A DNA stretch of 64,000 nt from Chryseobacterium herbae (GTDB lineage Bacteria; Bacteroidota; Bacteroidia; Flavobacteriales; Weeksellaceae). The notes beneath the pieces were generated by a model. The model saw only the letters and a program-made list of their open reading frames with translations. It was not told the DNA's origin and did no database searches. This document shows positions 50,509-57,427 of the stretch, piece by piece. Location: NCBI RefSeq assembly GCF_025154075.1, contig NZ_JAOAMU010000003.1, forward strand, positions 588,062 through 652,061, written 5' to 3'. The first letter of the stretch is position 1, and every line of letters begins with the position of its first letter. Both the position numbers and the translations under genes were made by a program.

Positions 50509-51321
50509 TTGGAAAATCAATATTTTACATCAGACGGATTAAATGTAAAGAATAGAGCGTTCCTTTTGGGCGACGCAGTGAAGGTTTCTTTCTTTGTAAG
50601 AAACGGAGGACTGATCATGGATGAAGAATGCTATTTCTTCCTGATGGCTTCCATGAGAAAGATGAGAATGAACATTCCGCTTACCTATACGCTGGAATTT
50701 TTTCAGACCCTTTTTCATAAAGATGTTATCGATGGTAAAGGAATTAAAAACGGAATTATCAATTTTCAGGTTTTCAGAAATAATGATGCTGTCACGGTTT
50801 CAAAATCTTCAGTGTCCTATTTTTATGAAGTAACGGAATCCGATGATGTACTTACCGTTCATCAGAGACCTCTGGAAATGGACCTTACCAAGGAAATCAA
50901 TGTCAATAATAATTTATTGAGCAATATCAGAGTTCACTGTCCTGAAAATATTTACGGAGGTATCTACGCGGAAGAAAATGATCTGGATGATGTGATTTTG
51001 CTTAATCCCAATAAAAGAATTGCACGTACCACTTCAGGAAATCTATTGTTTCTGGAAGGAAATGTGATCAAAGTTCCCAAGCAGTCCGAAGGAGCATATA
51101 TTTCTCCTTTAATGGAAAATTTTGTGACTTTCCTGCATAAAAATAATCTTGCAGATATTCAGGAACATGAAATTATTGCTTTTGAATCACAAAAAGCCGA
51201 AGAGATTTTAATGATCTCCGACGAGAAAGGTGTATTTTCTGTAGGTAAAATAAGAAATAAGACTTTTGAAAGCTCCCGTTTTATAGAAATGGTGGAAGGC
51301 TGGAAAAATAGTTTTCAATAA
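50509..51321 (+). CDS. Class IV aminotransferase-like protein lacking the PLP lysine
   Basis: 270 residues with the class IV (PabC/BCAT) fold: NRAFLLGDAVKVSFFVRNG at the start, the interdomain region, and the C-terminal segment VILLNPNKRIARTTSGNLLFLEGN, equivalent to the usual 'DE-x-L-L-x-T-x-x-G-x-x-x-E-x-x-x-x-N-x-F'. Where catalytic enzymes have K-x-x-N-Y-L this protein reads INVNNNLLSNI (about 130-140), with Asn in place of Lys. It may be non-catalytic or bind PLP otherwise. Start is TTG 50509 (TTG GAA AAT), as in the LuxE-like gene. Confidence 0.75.
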   Translation: MENQYFTSDGLNVKNRAFLLGDAVKVSFFVRNGGLIMDEECYFFLMASMRKMRMNIPLTYTLEFFQTLFHKDVIDGKGIKNGIINFQVFRNNDAVTVSKSSVSYFYEVTESDDVLTVHQRPLEMDLTKEINVNNNLLSNIRVHCPENIYGGIYAEENDLDDVILLNPNKRIARTTSGNLLFLEGNVIKVPKQSEGAYISPLMENFVTFLHKNNLADIQEHEIIAFESQKAEEILMISDEKGVFSVGKIRNKTFESSRFIEMVEGWKNSFQ

Positions 51322-51327
51322 ATTGAC

Positions 51328-51374
51328 AAACCCGGTAAACAACAAAGTACCCAAGTCCTTTACCGGGTTTTATT
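51328..51374. terminator. Bidirectional terminator with long loop
   Basis: Perfect 12-bp stem AAACCCGGTAAA/TTTACCGGGTTT, 19-nt loop, between convergent genes. Confidence 0.82.
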
Positions 51375-51401
51375 CTGAATAATCAGAAATTGTTTCTTTA
51401 T

Positions 51402-51983
51402 TTAGTATTCACGGATAATATCTGTGAATTTTTGTGCGATTTCTTTCTGTCCCTTTTCGCTGGTAACATACTCTCTATCCTTGGTATTATTCATAAATCC
51501 AAGCTCTACCAGAACCGCAGGTGCTTTCGTCTCTCTCAGCATGTGGAGATTGCGTTCCTCGACTTTGGCAACATCAAATTTCTTTGAAATTTTTTCAGCA
51601 AGCTTTTTTGAATTTTCAGTATTCTGAATATATACCTCAGTTCCCTGTTTTGGAGTTTCCTTCTCAGGATTGCTATTCATATGAAGAGAAATAACGATCT
51701 CCGGATTCAGCTTATTGATCATAGCTGTTCGCTCCTGAAGAGTAGGATAAGCATCGGAATCTCTGGTGAGAATCACTTCATACTGGTCCTGATTTTCATT
51801 CAGCTTCTTGATCTCTTTAGCAATATTTACAGTGATCTCTTTTTCGGAGACTTTCCCATACACAGATCCCATGTCATTTCCGCCATGTCCGGCATCTATA
51901 ACGATGTATTTTTTGTTGATTGGGGTAAAAGATAGAAATGAAGCAGAAAAGGCAGAAAAGGCAAGTAGTTTGAATCCTCTCAT
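51402..51983 (-). CDS. N-acetylmuramoyl-L-alanine amidase (Amidase_3)
   Basis: 193 residues with signal peptide (LLAFSAFSASFLSF). Zinc ligands are in VIDAGHGGNDMGSVYG (His) plus KEITVNIAKEI (Glu) and ISLHMNSNP (His), with the catalytic Glu in AVLVELGFMNN. It cleaves the lactyl-amide bond of peptidoglycan stem peptides in the periplasm, as AmiA/B/C do during cell separation. No AMIN domain or coiled activator region is present. Monocistronic. Confidence 0.93.
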   Translation of the reverse strand: MRGFKLLAFSAFSASFLSFTPINKKYIVIDAGHGGNDMGSVYGKVSEKEITVNIAKEIKKLNENQDQYEVILTRDSDAYPTLQERTAMINKLNPEIVISLHMNSNPEKETPKQGTEVYIQNTENSKKLAEKISKKFDVAKVEERNLHMLRETKAPAVLVELGFMNNTKDREYVTSEKGQKEIAQKFTDIIREY

Positions 51984-52090
51984 GGTAGTGATTTTTGGTT
52001 GTTCAAATAACGTGAATTCTTTCTTTAAAATTGGTTAACATAATCTTAAAGTTTGTTAATGTTTTCACAGTGTATCAAAAACGAATTCAG

Positions 52091-52639
52091 TTAGTTAAGT
52101 GAAATATCTTCAGGTGAGTTGGCCCAAAGCAGATATTCCCCGCCCAGGTTCTGCATAATTGATTTCCAAAGGGTATGGTCATTGGGAAGCGTATAATCCA
52201 GATTATAGACATCTACTACCGTCCAGAGCTTTTTCTGAACTTCCTCATCCAGCTGTCCGCCGGCCCATCCCGAATATCCGGAGAAGATTTTTACATCATG
52301 AATGCTCAGTTCCTTATTCAGGACTGCACTGATGATGCTTTCAATATCTTCTGTGATATAGAAATCCTTGCTGATCTCAGAATAGATCTCGGTTACCTTC
52401 TTTTCCTTAACGATAAAAAAGACCTTATCGTTTTCTACAGGTCCGCCGTCATAGACCTCTATTTTGAAGTCAAAAAAGTTTTTGAACTTACTACTCATCT
52501 GACTGTTTTTCTTGTTCAATATCAATCCAAAGGCACCGCTTTCGTTATGCTCAACAATCAGCACGACGGATCTCGAAAAAATATCGCCGGAAATGTCAGG
52601 GGTGGAAATTAATATTTTACCTTTGTATGAGTAATTCAT
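52091..52639 (-). CDS. YqgE/AlgH family protein
   Basis: 182 residues (start ATG 52639). YKGKILISTPDISGDIFSRSVVLIVEHNESGAFGLILNK is the diagnostic N-terminus of the UPF0301/AlgH fold; IFSGYSGWAGGQLDEEVQKKLW is the second conserved block. In Pseudomonas AlgH affects alginate and virulence; elsewhere it is a conserved unknown. It is divergent from pdxH with only 24 bp between the start codons, and its -7 element TAAATTTG is 3 nt from the ATG. Confidence 0.92.
   Translation of the reverse strand: MNYSYKGKILISTPDISGDIFSRSVVLIVEHNESGAFGLILNKKNSQMSSKFKNFFDFKIEVYDGGPVENDKVFFIVKEKKVTEIYSEISKDFYITEDIESIISAVLNKELSIHDVKIFSGYSGWAGGQLDEEVQKKLWTVVDVYNLDYTLPNDHTLWKSIMQNLGGEYLLWANSPEDISLN
52618..52625 (+). 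promoter_or_regulatory. pdxH -7 element TACCTTTG inside the algH 5' end
   Basis: Consensus -7 element 38 nt before the pdxH ATG and within the first codons of algH, so the pdxH transcript starts antisense to algH. Confidence 0.6.
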
Positions 52640-52642
52640 ACT

Positions 52643-52650
52643 CAAATTTA
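52643..52650 (-). promoter_or_regulatory. algH -7 element TAAATTTG, 3 nt before ATG
   Basis: Minus-strand consensus immediately upstream of ATG 52639. Faces the pdxH promoter at 52618-52625. Confidence 0.55.
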
Positions 52651-52663
52651 ATAAAAAATATTT

Positions 52664-53305
52664 ATGGAAAACCTGCACGACAAAAGAAAAGTGTATGAGA
52701 AATCCCAACTTATTGAAAGTGAGATAAAACAAAATCCCATTGAACAGTTTAGAGACTGGTTTTTGGACGCCAGCAACAGCCCGACGGTCTCTGAAGCCAA
52801 TGCCATGGCGGTTTCTACCTTAGAAGAAGACGGATGTCCAAGGACGAGAATGGTGTTGCTTAAGGAATATACCTTCGAAGGGTTTATTTTCTATACCAAC
52901 TACGACAGCAGAAAGGGAAAAGCCATAGAAAACAACCACAAAGCCTGCCTTCATTTTTTCTGGCCAAACCTCGAAAGACAGATTATAATCAAAGCCGATC
53001 TTGAAAAAATAGCTGAAAACCTCAGTGATGGATATTTTCATTCAAGGCCGAAGGGAAGCCAGCTGGGAGCAGCTGTTTCTCCACAAAGCCACGTAATTCC
53101 GAATAAAGAATATCTGGAAGAAAAATTAAAAGAACTCGAAAAACAATACGAAAACAGCGAAGTACCAAGACCGGCCAACTGGGGCGGATATATTGCAAAA
53201 CCTTACGAAATTGAATTCTGGCAGGGCAGACCCAACCGTCTCCACGACAGGATTATTTATCAGTTGGAAGATTTGGACTGGAAGATTTCACGATTGGCTC
53301 CATAG
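52664..53305 (+). CDS. pdxH: Pyridoxamine 5'-phosphate oxidase
   Basis: Oxidises pyridoxamine/pyridoxine phosphate to PLP using FMN; 213 residues. Conserved blocks are PIEQFRDWFLDASNSPTVSEANAMAVSTLEEDGCPRTRMVLLKEYTFEGFIFYTNYDSRKGKAI, RPKGSQLGAAVSPQSHVI and the C-terminal FWQGRPNRLHDRIIYQLEDLDWKISRLAP, the PdxH signature. It divergently overlaps the promoter region of algH. A perfect heptamer run starts 3 bp after the stop. PLP supply links it loosely to the PLP enzymes nearby. Confidence 0.96.
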   Translation: MENLHDKRKVYEKSQLIESEIKQNPIEQFRDWFLDASNSPTVSEANAMAVSTLEEDGCPRTRMVLLKEYTFEGFIFYTNYDSRKGKAIENNHKACLHFFWPNLERQIIIKADLEKIAENLSDGYFHSRPKGSQLGAAVSPQSHVIPNKEYLEEKLKELEKQYENSEVPRPANWGGYIAKPYEIEFWQGRPNRLHDRIIYQLEDLDWKISRLAP

Positions 53306-53307
53306 GG

Positions 53308-53342
53308 ATTAGAAGCTAGAAATTAGAGATTAGAAATTAGAA
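53308..53342. repeat. Heptamer run (nnTTAGA units)
   Basis: GATTAGA, AGCTAGA, AATTAGA, GATTAGA, AATTAGA in direct succession, beginning immediately downstream of pdxH. It resembles the reverse complement of the block at 35585-35626. Confidence 0.85.
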
Positions 53343-53574
53343 GGTGAATGCCGGAAGATGAGAGTCTGATGGGAGCATTTGGACTTGTAGCGCTTCTTAT
53401 TCGAATTGATTCATATCTGATTAAATCTACTTTGTAAGTACAAAAAAATATCATTTACATTCAATAGGAGCGGGCTTTCAATTTCCAGGCATTCCAACGG
53501 CTTCAGCCAAAACCTAAAAATTAAAACAATAAGAATTGGAAAATAATATCTTCCAGATTCTGCTAATGACACAA
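53343..53574. other. Intergenic, possible degenerate repeat remnant
   Basis: Includes a palindrome TTTGTAAGTACAAA (53431-53444) and a GC-richer patch around 53459-53513 (AGGAGCGGGCTTTCAAT, ACGGCTTCAGCC) that looks unlike the surrounding AT-rich DNA and may be a decayed dispersed element. No gene is supported. Confidence 0.35.
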
Positions 53575-53611
53575 TTTGTGGGTGGCTGAGGTTCCCGAAG
53601 CCACCCACAAA
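53575..53611. repeat. REP-like hairpin, copy 1
   Basis: Perfect 13-bp arms TTTGTGGGTGGCT/AGCCACCCACAAA around an 11-nt loop GAGGTTCCCGA. The loop and inner stem match the elements at 61929-61958 and 62020-62048, while the outer stem differs by paired substitutions. Confidence 0.85.
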
Positions 53612-53615
53612 AAAA

Positions 53616-53636
53616 GCCGCTTCCTAAAAAACGGCC
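53616..53636 (-). terminator. hup terminator (minus strand)
   Basis: GCCG/CGGC stem read on the minus strand, followed by seven T, 24 bp after the HU stop codon. Confidence 0.7.
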
Positions 53637-53659
53637 TTGAATTTTTTTAATCTGAATGA

Positions 53660-53950
53660 TTATTTTTTCTTGACACCAGAAACTGCATTAGATAAATCAG
53701 CTCCTGCTTTGAATTTAGCAACTTTTTTAGCAGCAATTTTGATCGGTTTTTTAGTTGCAGGGTTGATACCTTGTCTAGCAGCTCTCTCAGCTACTGAGAA
53801 AGTACCGAAACCTACTAAAGAAACTTTTCCGTCTTTTTTCTTTAAAGTAGTAGTTACATTACCAATGAATGATTCTAAAGCGGCTTTAGCTGCAACTTTA
53901 GTGATTCCTGCATCTTTTGCGATTGCGTCGATTAATTCAGACTTGTTCAT
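53660..53950 (-). CDS. HU family DNA-binding protein
   Basis: 96 residues, the compact histone-like fold. MNKSELIDAIAKDAGITKVAAKAALESFIGNVTTTLKKKDGKVSLVGFGTFSVAERAARQGINPATKKPIKI contains the dimer helices and the DNA-clamping beta arm, with the RxGxNPxT/K motif. It binds and bends DNA nonspecifically in the nucleoid. A textbook promoter lies upstream (TTG-N19-TATATTTG). Lys-rich C-terminus (..VSGVKKK) is as expected. Confidence 0.95.
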   Translation of the reverse strand: MNKSELIDAIAKDAGITKVAAKAALESFIGNVTTTLKKKDGKVSLVGFGTFSVAERAARQGINPATKKPIKIAAKKVAKFKAGADLSNAVSGVKKK

Positions 53951-53984
53951 AATTTTTAATATTAAAGTTAGTTCGTAATTATAG

Positions 53985-54014
53985 CAAATATAATACTATT
54001 TTCTAATTGTGCAA
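53985..54014 (-). promoter_or_regulatory. HU promoter TTG-N19-TATATTTG
   Basis: Minus-strand -33 TTG (54014-54012) and consensus -7 TATATTTG (53992-53985) at ideal spacing, leaving a leader of about 30 nt. This is the best promoter match in the window. Confidence 0.8.
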
Positions 54015-54337
54015 TTATTTTATTAAAACTTATAAAATTTTTTTGCTTTTCGGTGAAAACAGTTAAAATATGATAATTTGACTTTTCACGTAAAATCTAC
54101 GTTACGGCTCACTAAAATCATGCCAAATGCTTATGAGTATTGACTTTAGCAAAAAATTAATATTATTTACTCCATTTATTAAATCCTGAATTTCGTACAA
54201 ACTATTAATATTTTTAAGGATATGTTTGTAGAATTTATAAATAATGCCTTGAAAACTTGTGTAATATAAAATTAAATAGCTGGGTTTGTGGGAGTTTTAA
54301 AATGATTTCAAAAGACCGATTTATTAATTTTTATTAA
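54015..54337. other. AT-rich intergenic region between HU and panD
   Basis: No ORF, repeat or hairpin of note apart from the promoters at its two ends. Confidence 0.5.
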
Positions 54338-54345
54338 TAAATTTG
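54338..54345 (+). promoter_or_regulatory. panD -7 element TAAATTTG, 4 nt before ATG
   Basis: Consensus element with CAGT before the ATG at 54350; a leaderless mRNA is implied. Confidence 0.55.
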
Positions 54346-54349
54346 CAGT

Positions 54350-54700
54350 ATGTTAATAGAAGTTTTCAAGTCTAAGATCCATAGGGTACGGGTTACGGCC
54401 TCAGACCTTAATTATATTGGGAGTATAACGATCGACGAAGATCTTATAGAAGCTGCCGGACTGGTAGTGGGAGAAAGGGTCTATATCGTCAATGTGAACA
54501 ATGGAGAGCGTTTTGATACCTACGTTATCAAAGGGAAAAGAAAATCCGGAGAAGTGTGTCTGAATGGGCCTGCTGCAAGAAAAGTACAGCGTGATGATAT
54601 CATCATTATTATTGCTTATGCGCAGATGACACCCGAAGAAGCGAAAGTCTTCCAGCCGAAAATTGTTTTCCCGGATGAAAAAACAAATCTTCTAACCTGA
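54350..54700 (+). CDS. panD: Aspartate 1-decarboxylase (pyruvoyl enzyme)
   Basis: Decarboxylates aspartate to beta-alanine for pantothenate and CoA synthesis. 116 residues. The autocleavage site is in [11 protein letters not shown] (Gly-Ser; the Ser becomes the pyruvoyl group), and Lys9-type residue KIHRVRVT precedes it. [31 protein letters not shown] is the second conserved block. The flippase-like membrane gene follows after 3 bp in the same operon. Confidence 0.95.
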   Translation: MLIEVFKSKIHRVRVTASDLNYIGSITIDEDLIEAAGLVVGERVYIVNVNNGERFDTYVIKGKRKSGEVCLNGPAARKVQRDDIIIIIAYAQMTPEEAKVFQPKIVFPDEKTNLLT

Positions 54701-54703
54701 TCC

Positions 54704-55732
54704 ATGGAGAAAAAATCAAAGAATCCTTTAAAATCAATTCTAACAATAGTAATATCGCTTGCTTTTGCAGGCTTTTTTTTATGGCTTGCCTTAAAAGGGC
54801 TTGATTTTAAAGTGATTCAGGCATCTTTGGCCAGGGCCAATTATCTTTGGGTACTTTTTGCATCTGTATTTGGTATTCTGGCTTATTGGTTCAGAGCCGT
54901 GCGTTGGAATCTGATGCTGGAGCCCATGGGACATAGGATTTCAAACTCAAATTCACTTTGGTCTATATCATTCGGGTATCTGATGAATCTTACCATCCCA
55001 AGAAGTGGTGAACTGGCAAGAGCTACCGCTTTATATGGTGTGGAAAAAGTTCCGGTTGACAAGTCTTTCGGAACCATTATTCTGGAAAGAGTAGTAGACC
55101 TTATATGTATGATGGGTTTTCTGGGACTGACGCTGCTTTTTAAATATGAAGCGATTTTGTCTTTTTATGAAAATTCAGGTGTTAATATTAATTCTAACAA
55201 GGTATTGCTGGTTCTTTTGATACTGGCTGCAGGTACAGTGGGATTCTTTGTATTTAGAAAGAAACTTGCAAACGTTCCGTTTTTAGGAAAGATCGTGAAT
55301 TTTATTGACGGAATTTTCGAAGGACTGGCGACCATATTTAAACTGAAAGAAAAAGGGAAATTCATTCTGTATACATTAGGAATATGGATTTCTTACTACT
55401 TTGCAGCTTATCTTGTATGTTTTGCCCTTCCTGAGACCTCCAATTTTACCATTGCTGACGGCTTTTTTATTATTGTTGTCGGTACTTTGGGAATGATTAT
55501 TCCTGCCAGTGGCGGGATCGGAGCTTTCAATCTGGCGATGAAGTTCGGTTTTATGGCGCTTTTTATTTCAATGGGTAAAAGTGCTGAATTAGGTGGCGAA
55601 ATGGGATTGACCTACTCATTTATTTCACTTCCGCTTCAAATTACCATTATGCTGGTCATGGGACTGATCTCTATTCCAATGCTGGCGAAAGCAAGGGAAA
55701 AAGCAGTTTCCGATCAGGAATTTAAAAATTAA
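54704..55732 (+). CDS. Flippase-like / lysylphosphatidylglycerol synthase TM-region protein (UPF0104)
   Basis: 342 residues with about eight transmembrane helices. The UPF0104 fingerprint is present: YWFRAVRWNLMLEPMGHRIS, SFGYLMNLTIPRSGELARATALYGVEKVPVDKSFGTIILERVVDL and GTLGMIIPASGGIGAFNLAM. Such proteins are the flippase part of MprF without its synthetase domain, so lipid translocation is likely, but the substrate is unknown. Coupled to panD (3 bp) with no functional link evident. Confidence 0.88.
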   Translation: MEKKSKNPLKSILTIVISLAFAGFFLWLALKGLDFKVIQASLARANYLWVLFASVFGILAYWFRAVRWNLMLEPMGHRISNSNSLWSISFGYLMNLTIPRSGELARATALYGVEKVPVDKSFGTIILERVVDLICMMGFLGLTLLFKYEAILSFYENSGVNINSNKVLLVLLILAAGTVGFFVFRKKLANVPFLGKIVNFIDGIFEGLATIFKLKEKGKFILYTLGIWISYYFAAYLVCFALPETSNFTIADGFFIIVVGTLGMIIPASGGIGAFNLAMKFGFMALFISMGKSAELGGEMGLTYSFISLPLQITIMLVMGLISIPMLAKAREKAVSDQEFKN

Positions 55733-55758
55733 TTTTACAGATTTTTTTTAATCTATAT

Positions 55759-55787
55759 AAGTCCGGTTTTTTAACCGGGCTTTTTTT
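55759..55787 (+). terminator. Terminator after flippase-like gene
   Basis: AGTCCGGTT/AACCGGGCT stem (one G.U), 4-nt loop, T7. Confidence 0.87.
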
Positions 55788-55849
55788 ATGTCGAAACCTA
55801 TTAAAGAATCTAAACTTTAATCTAATGAAAATTTTTATTTTGACATCAC

Positions 55850-55882
55850 AAACCTTATAGGTTTTTAAAACCTATAAGGTTT
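55850..55882. repeat. Long perfect odd palindrome (16-bp arms)
   Basis: Arms AAACCTTATAGGTTTT and AAAACCTATAAGGTTT around a single central T. It is about 60 bp past the terminator and not followed by a T-run. Similar AAACCT-type palindromes are dispersed in flavobacterial genomes, and the 25487-25518 element has a related AACCTTGA core. Confidence 0.85.
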
Positions 55883-56005
55883 AATTTCCCCCACGTATAA
55901 GACAAAACGGGGAGACTAATTCTTTAACGCTAATATCTAATGTTAAAACCCTATTAAAATTAAACATTTATCTTGGTGAGCACACGCCATTTATTTTTTT
56001 ATCAA

Positions 56006-56013
56006 TAAATTTG
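56006..56013 (+). promoter_or_regulatory. ter operon -7 element TAAATTTG
   Basis: Consensus element 57 nt before the first TerD ATG; apparent promoter of the six-gene operon. Confidence 0.6.
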
Positions 56014-56070
56014 GTCAATTCACAAATCAAATTTATCTTAAACAAAAAATAATTAATAATCTAAAACACT

Positions 56071-56646
56071 ATGGCAATTAATTTACAGAAAGGACAAAAG
56101 ATCGATATTGGGCTGACAAAAATGACGATAGGACTGGGCTGGGACCCGAATGAAGGGACAGGTCTCGACTTCGATCTGGATGCTTCTGCCATCATGATTG
56201 ATTCCGACAGAAAATTAATAAATGAGGAATGTTTTGTTTTTTATAATAACCTTCAGTCTCCCGATGGCGCACTGACCCATACAGGAGATGATCCCAGTGG
56301 TAAAAATAGTGACGGTGACGATGATGAGGCGATTATTGTAGATCTTGAAAAAGTAGATCCGAAAGCGGAAGAAATACTTTTCGTGGTCACCATTGAAGAT
56401 TTTGAAAGAAGAAAACAAAACTTCGGACAGGTGAGAAATTCATACATCAGAATTGTGGATAACAGCACCAATCAGGAGATCGCAAAATATGAGCTGGATG
56501 AAGATTTCTCTATTGAAACCGGAGTAGAATTCGGAAGACTGTACAAAAGAAATGGAAGCTGGAAATTTGAAGCTTCAGGAATCGGTTACAGAGCGGATCT
56601 TGCTTTCTTCCTTGAGAAATACTACAAAGGACAGATCATTAAATAA
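56071..56646 (+). CDS. TerD family protein 1
   Basis: 191 residues. INLQKGQKIDIGLTKMTIGLGWDPNEGTGLDFDLDASAIMI and GDDPSGKNSDGDDDEAIIVDLEKV are the TerD beta-sandwich with its acidic Ca2+-binding sites. TerD proteins form part of a Ter stress system that gives tellurite and phage resistance in some bacteria and acts at the inner-membrane surface. It is the first gene of an operon with a second TerD (30 bp), TerY, TerY-C, PP2C and kinase. Confidence 0.93.
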   Translation: MAINLQKGQKIDIGLTKMTIGLGWDPNEGTGLDFDLDASAIMIDSDRKLINEECFVFYNNLQSPDGALTHTGDDPSGKNSDGDDDEAIIVDLEKVDPKAEEILFVVTIEDFERRKQNFGQVRNSYIRIVDNSTNQEIAKYELDEDFSIETGVEFGRLYKRNGSWKFEASGIGYRADLAFFLEKYYKGQIIK

Positions 56647-56676
56647 TTATATTTTCAAATACACAAAACGATAACT

Positions 56677-57348
56677 ATGGCAATTAATTTACAGAAAGGT
56701 CAGACGATTGATTTAAGAAAAAATGACCGTGGAGAAAATGTTTACGATCTTTCAAAAGTAACGATCGGTTTAGGATGGGATGTCAGAAAGCAGGGCGGTT
56801 TCTTTGGAAAACTGTTTAGTAAAGAAGCGGAATATGATCTTGATGCCGTTGCATTTCTTTTAGATGGAAACGGTAAAGTAGCCAATCTTGGAAAAACCGT
56901 ACAAACCAATGAAGGAAGACAGATCGCACTGTATCAGGGTGATGTGGTTTTTTTTAATTCCATGCAGCATCCAAGTGGAAATATATGGCTGACCGGAGAC
57001 AACAGAACCGGTGCCGGAGATGGTGATGATGAGCAGATCATCGTGAAACTTGACCAGCTGGATGAAAGCTATCAGAAAATATTATTCCTGGTGACTATTT
57101 ACCAGGGAAAACAAAATAACCAGCATTTCGGAATGATTGAGAATGCCTTTATCAGGGCGGTGGATGCGAAAGGTAAAGAGATTACAAAATACAGCCTTTC
57201 AGGCGATGCCAGTATGAATGGAAAATGTGCGATGGTTTTTGCCGAAGCTTACCGTCACAATGGCGACTGGAAGTTCCGTGCGATAGGAGAACCTCACCAG
57301 ACGGATAACTTTATTGAAATCCTGAAACAGTACGCGTACAGCAATTAA
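56677..57348 (+). CDS. TerD family protein 2
   Basis: 223 residues, paralogous to the preceding protein. It shares the INLQKGQTIDL start but has an insertion (RKNDRGENVYDL, then RKQGGFFGKLFSKEAEYDLDAV) typical of longer TerD/TerE-type members. The Ca2+ loop reads TGDNRTGAGDGDDEQIIVKLDQL. It is expressed with the first TerD, and a strong hairpin lies between this gene and TerY. Confidence 0.92.
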   Translation: MAINLQKGQTIDLRKNDRGENVYDLSKVTIGLGWDVRKQGGFFGKLFSKEAEYDLDAVAFLLDGNGKVANLGKTVQTNEGRQIALYQGDVVFFNSMQHPSGNIWLTGDNRTGAGDGDDEQIIVKLDQLDESYQKILFLVTIYQGKQNNQHFGMIENAFIRAVDAKGKEITKYSLSGDASMNGKCAMVFAEAYRHNGDWKFRAIGEPHQTDNFIEILKQYAYSN

Positions 57349-57371
57349 ACCTGAATATTGATCAAACTAAA

Positions 57372-57409
57372 AAGCCGGCAGGAAAGTTTTCAACTTTCGC
57401 TGCCGGCTT
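57372..57409 (+). other. Intercistronic long hairpin, no T-run
   Basis: Left arm AAGCCGGCAG plus GAAAGTT pairs with AACTTTC plus CTGCCGGCTT (one bulged G, 17 pairs, 3-nt loop), followed by CAGAAT, not by Ts. This suggests mRNA processing or partial attenuation that favours the TerD genes over the downstream triad. Confidence 0.7.
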
Positions 57410-57427
57410 CAGAATTAACACCATACC

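Noticed and set aside
53411..53608. 65-aa minus-strand frame between pdxH and HU
   Set aside because: It crosses the REP hairpin and has no conserved features; better explained as non-coding.
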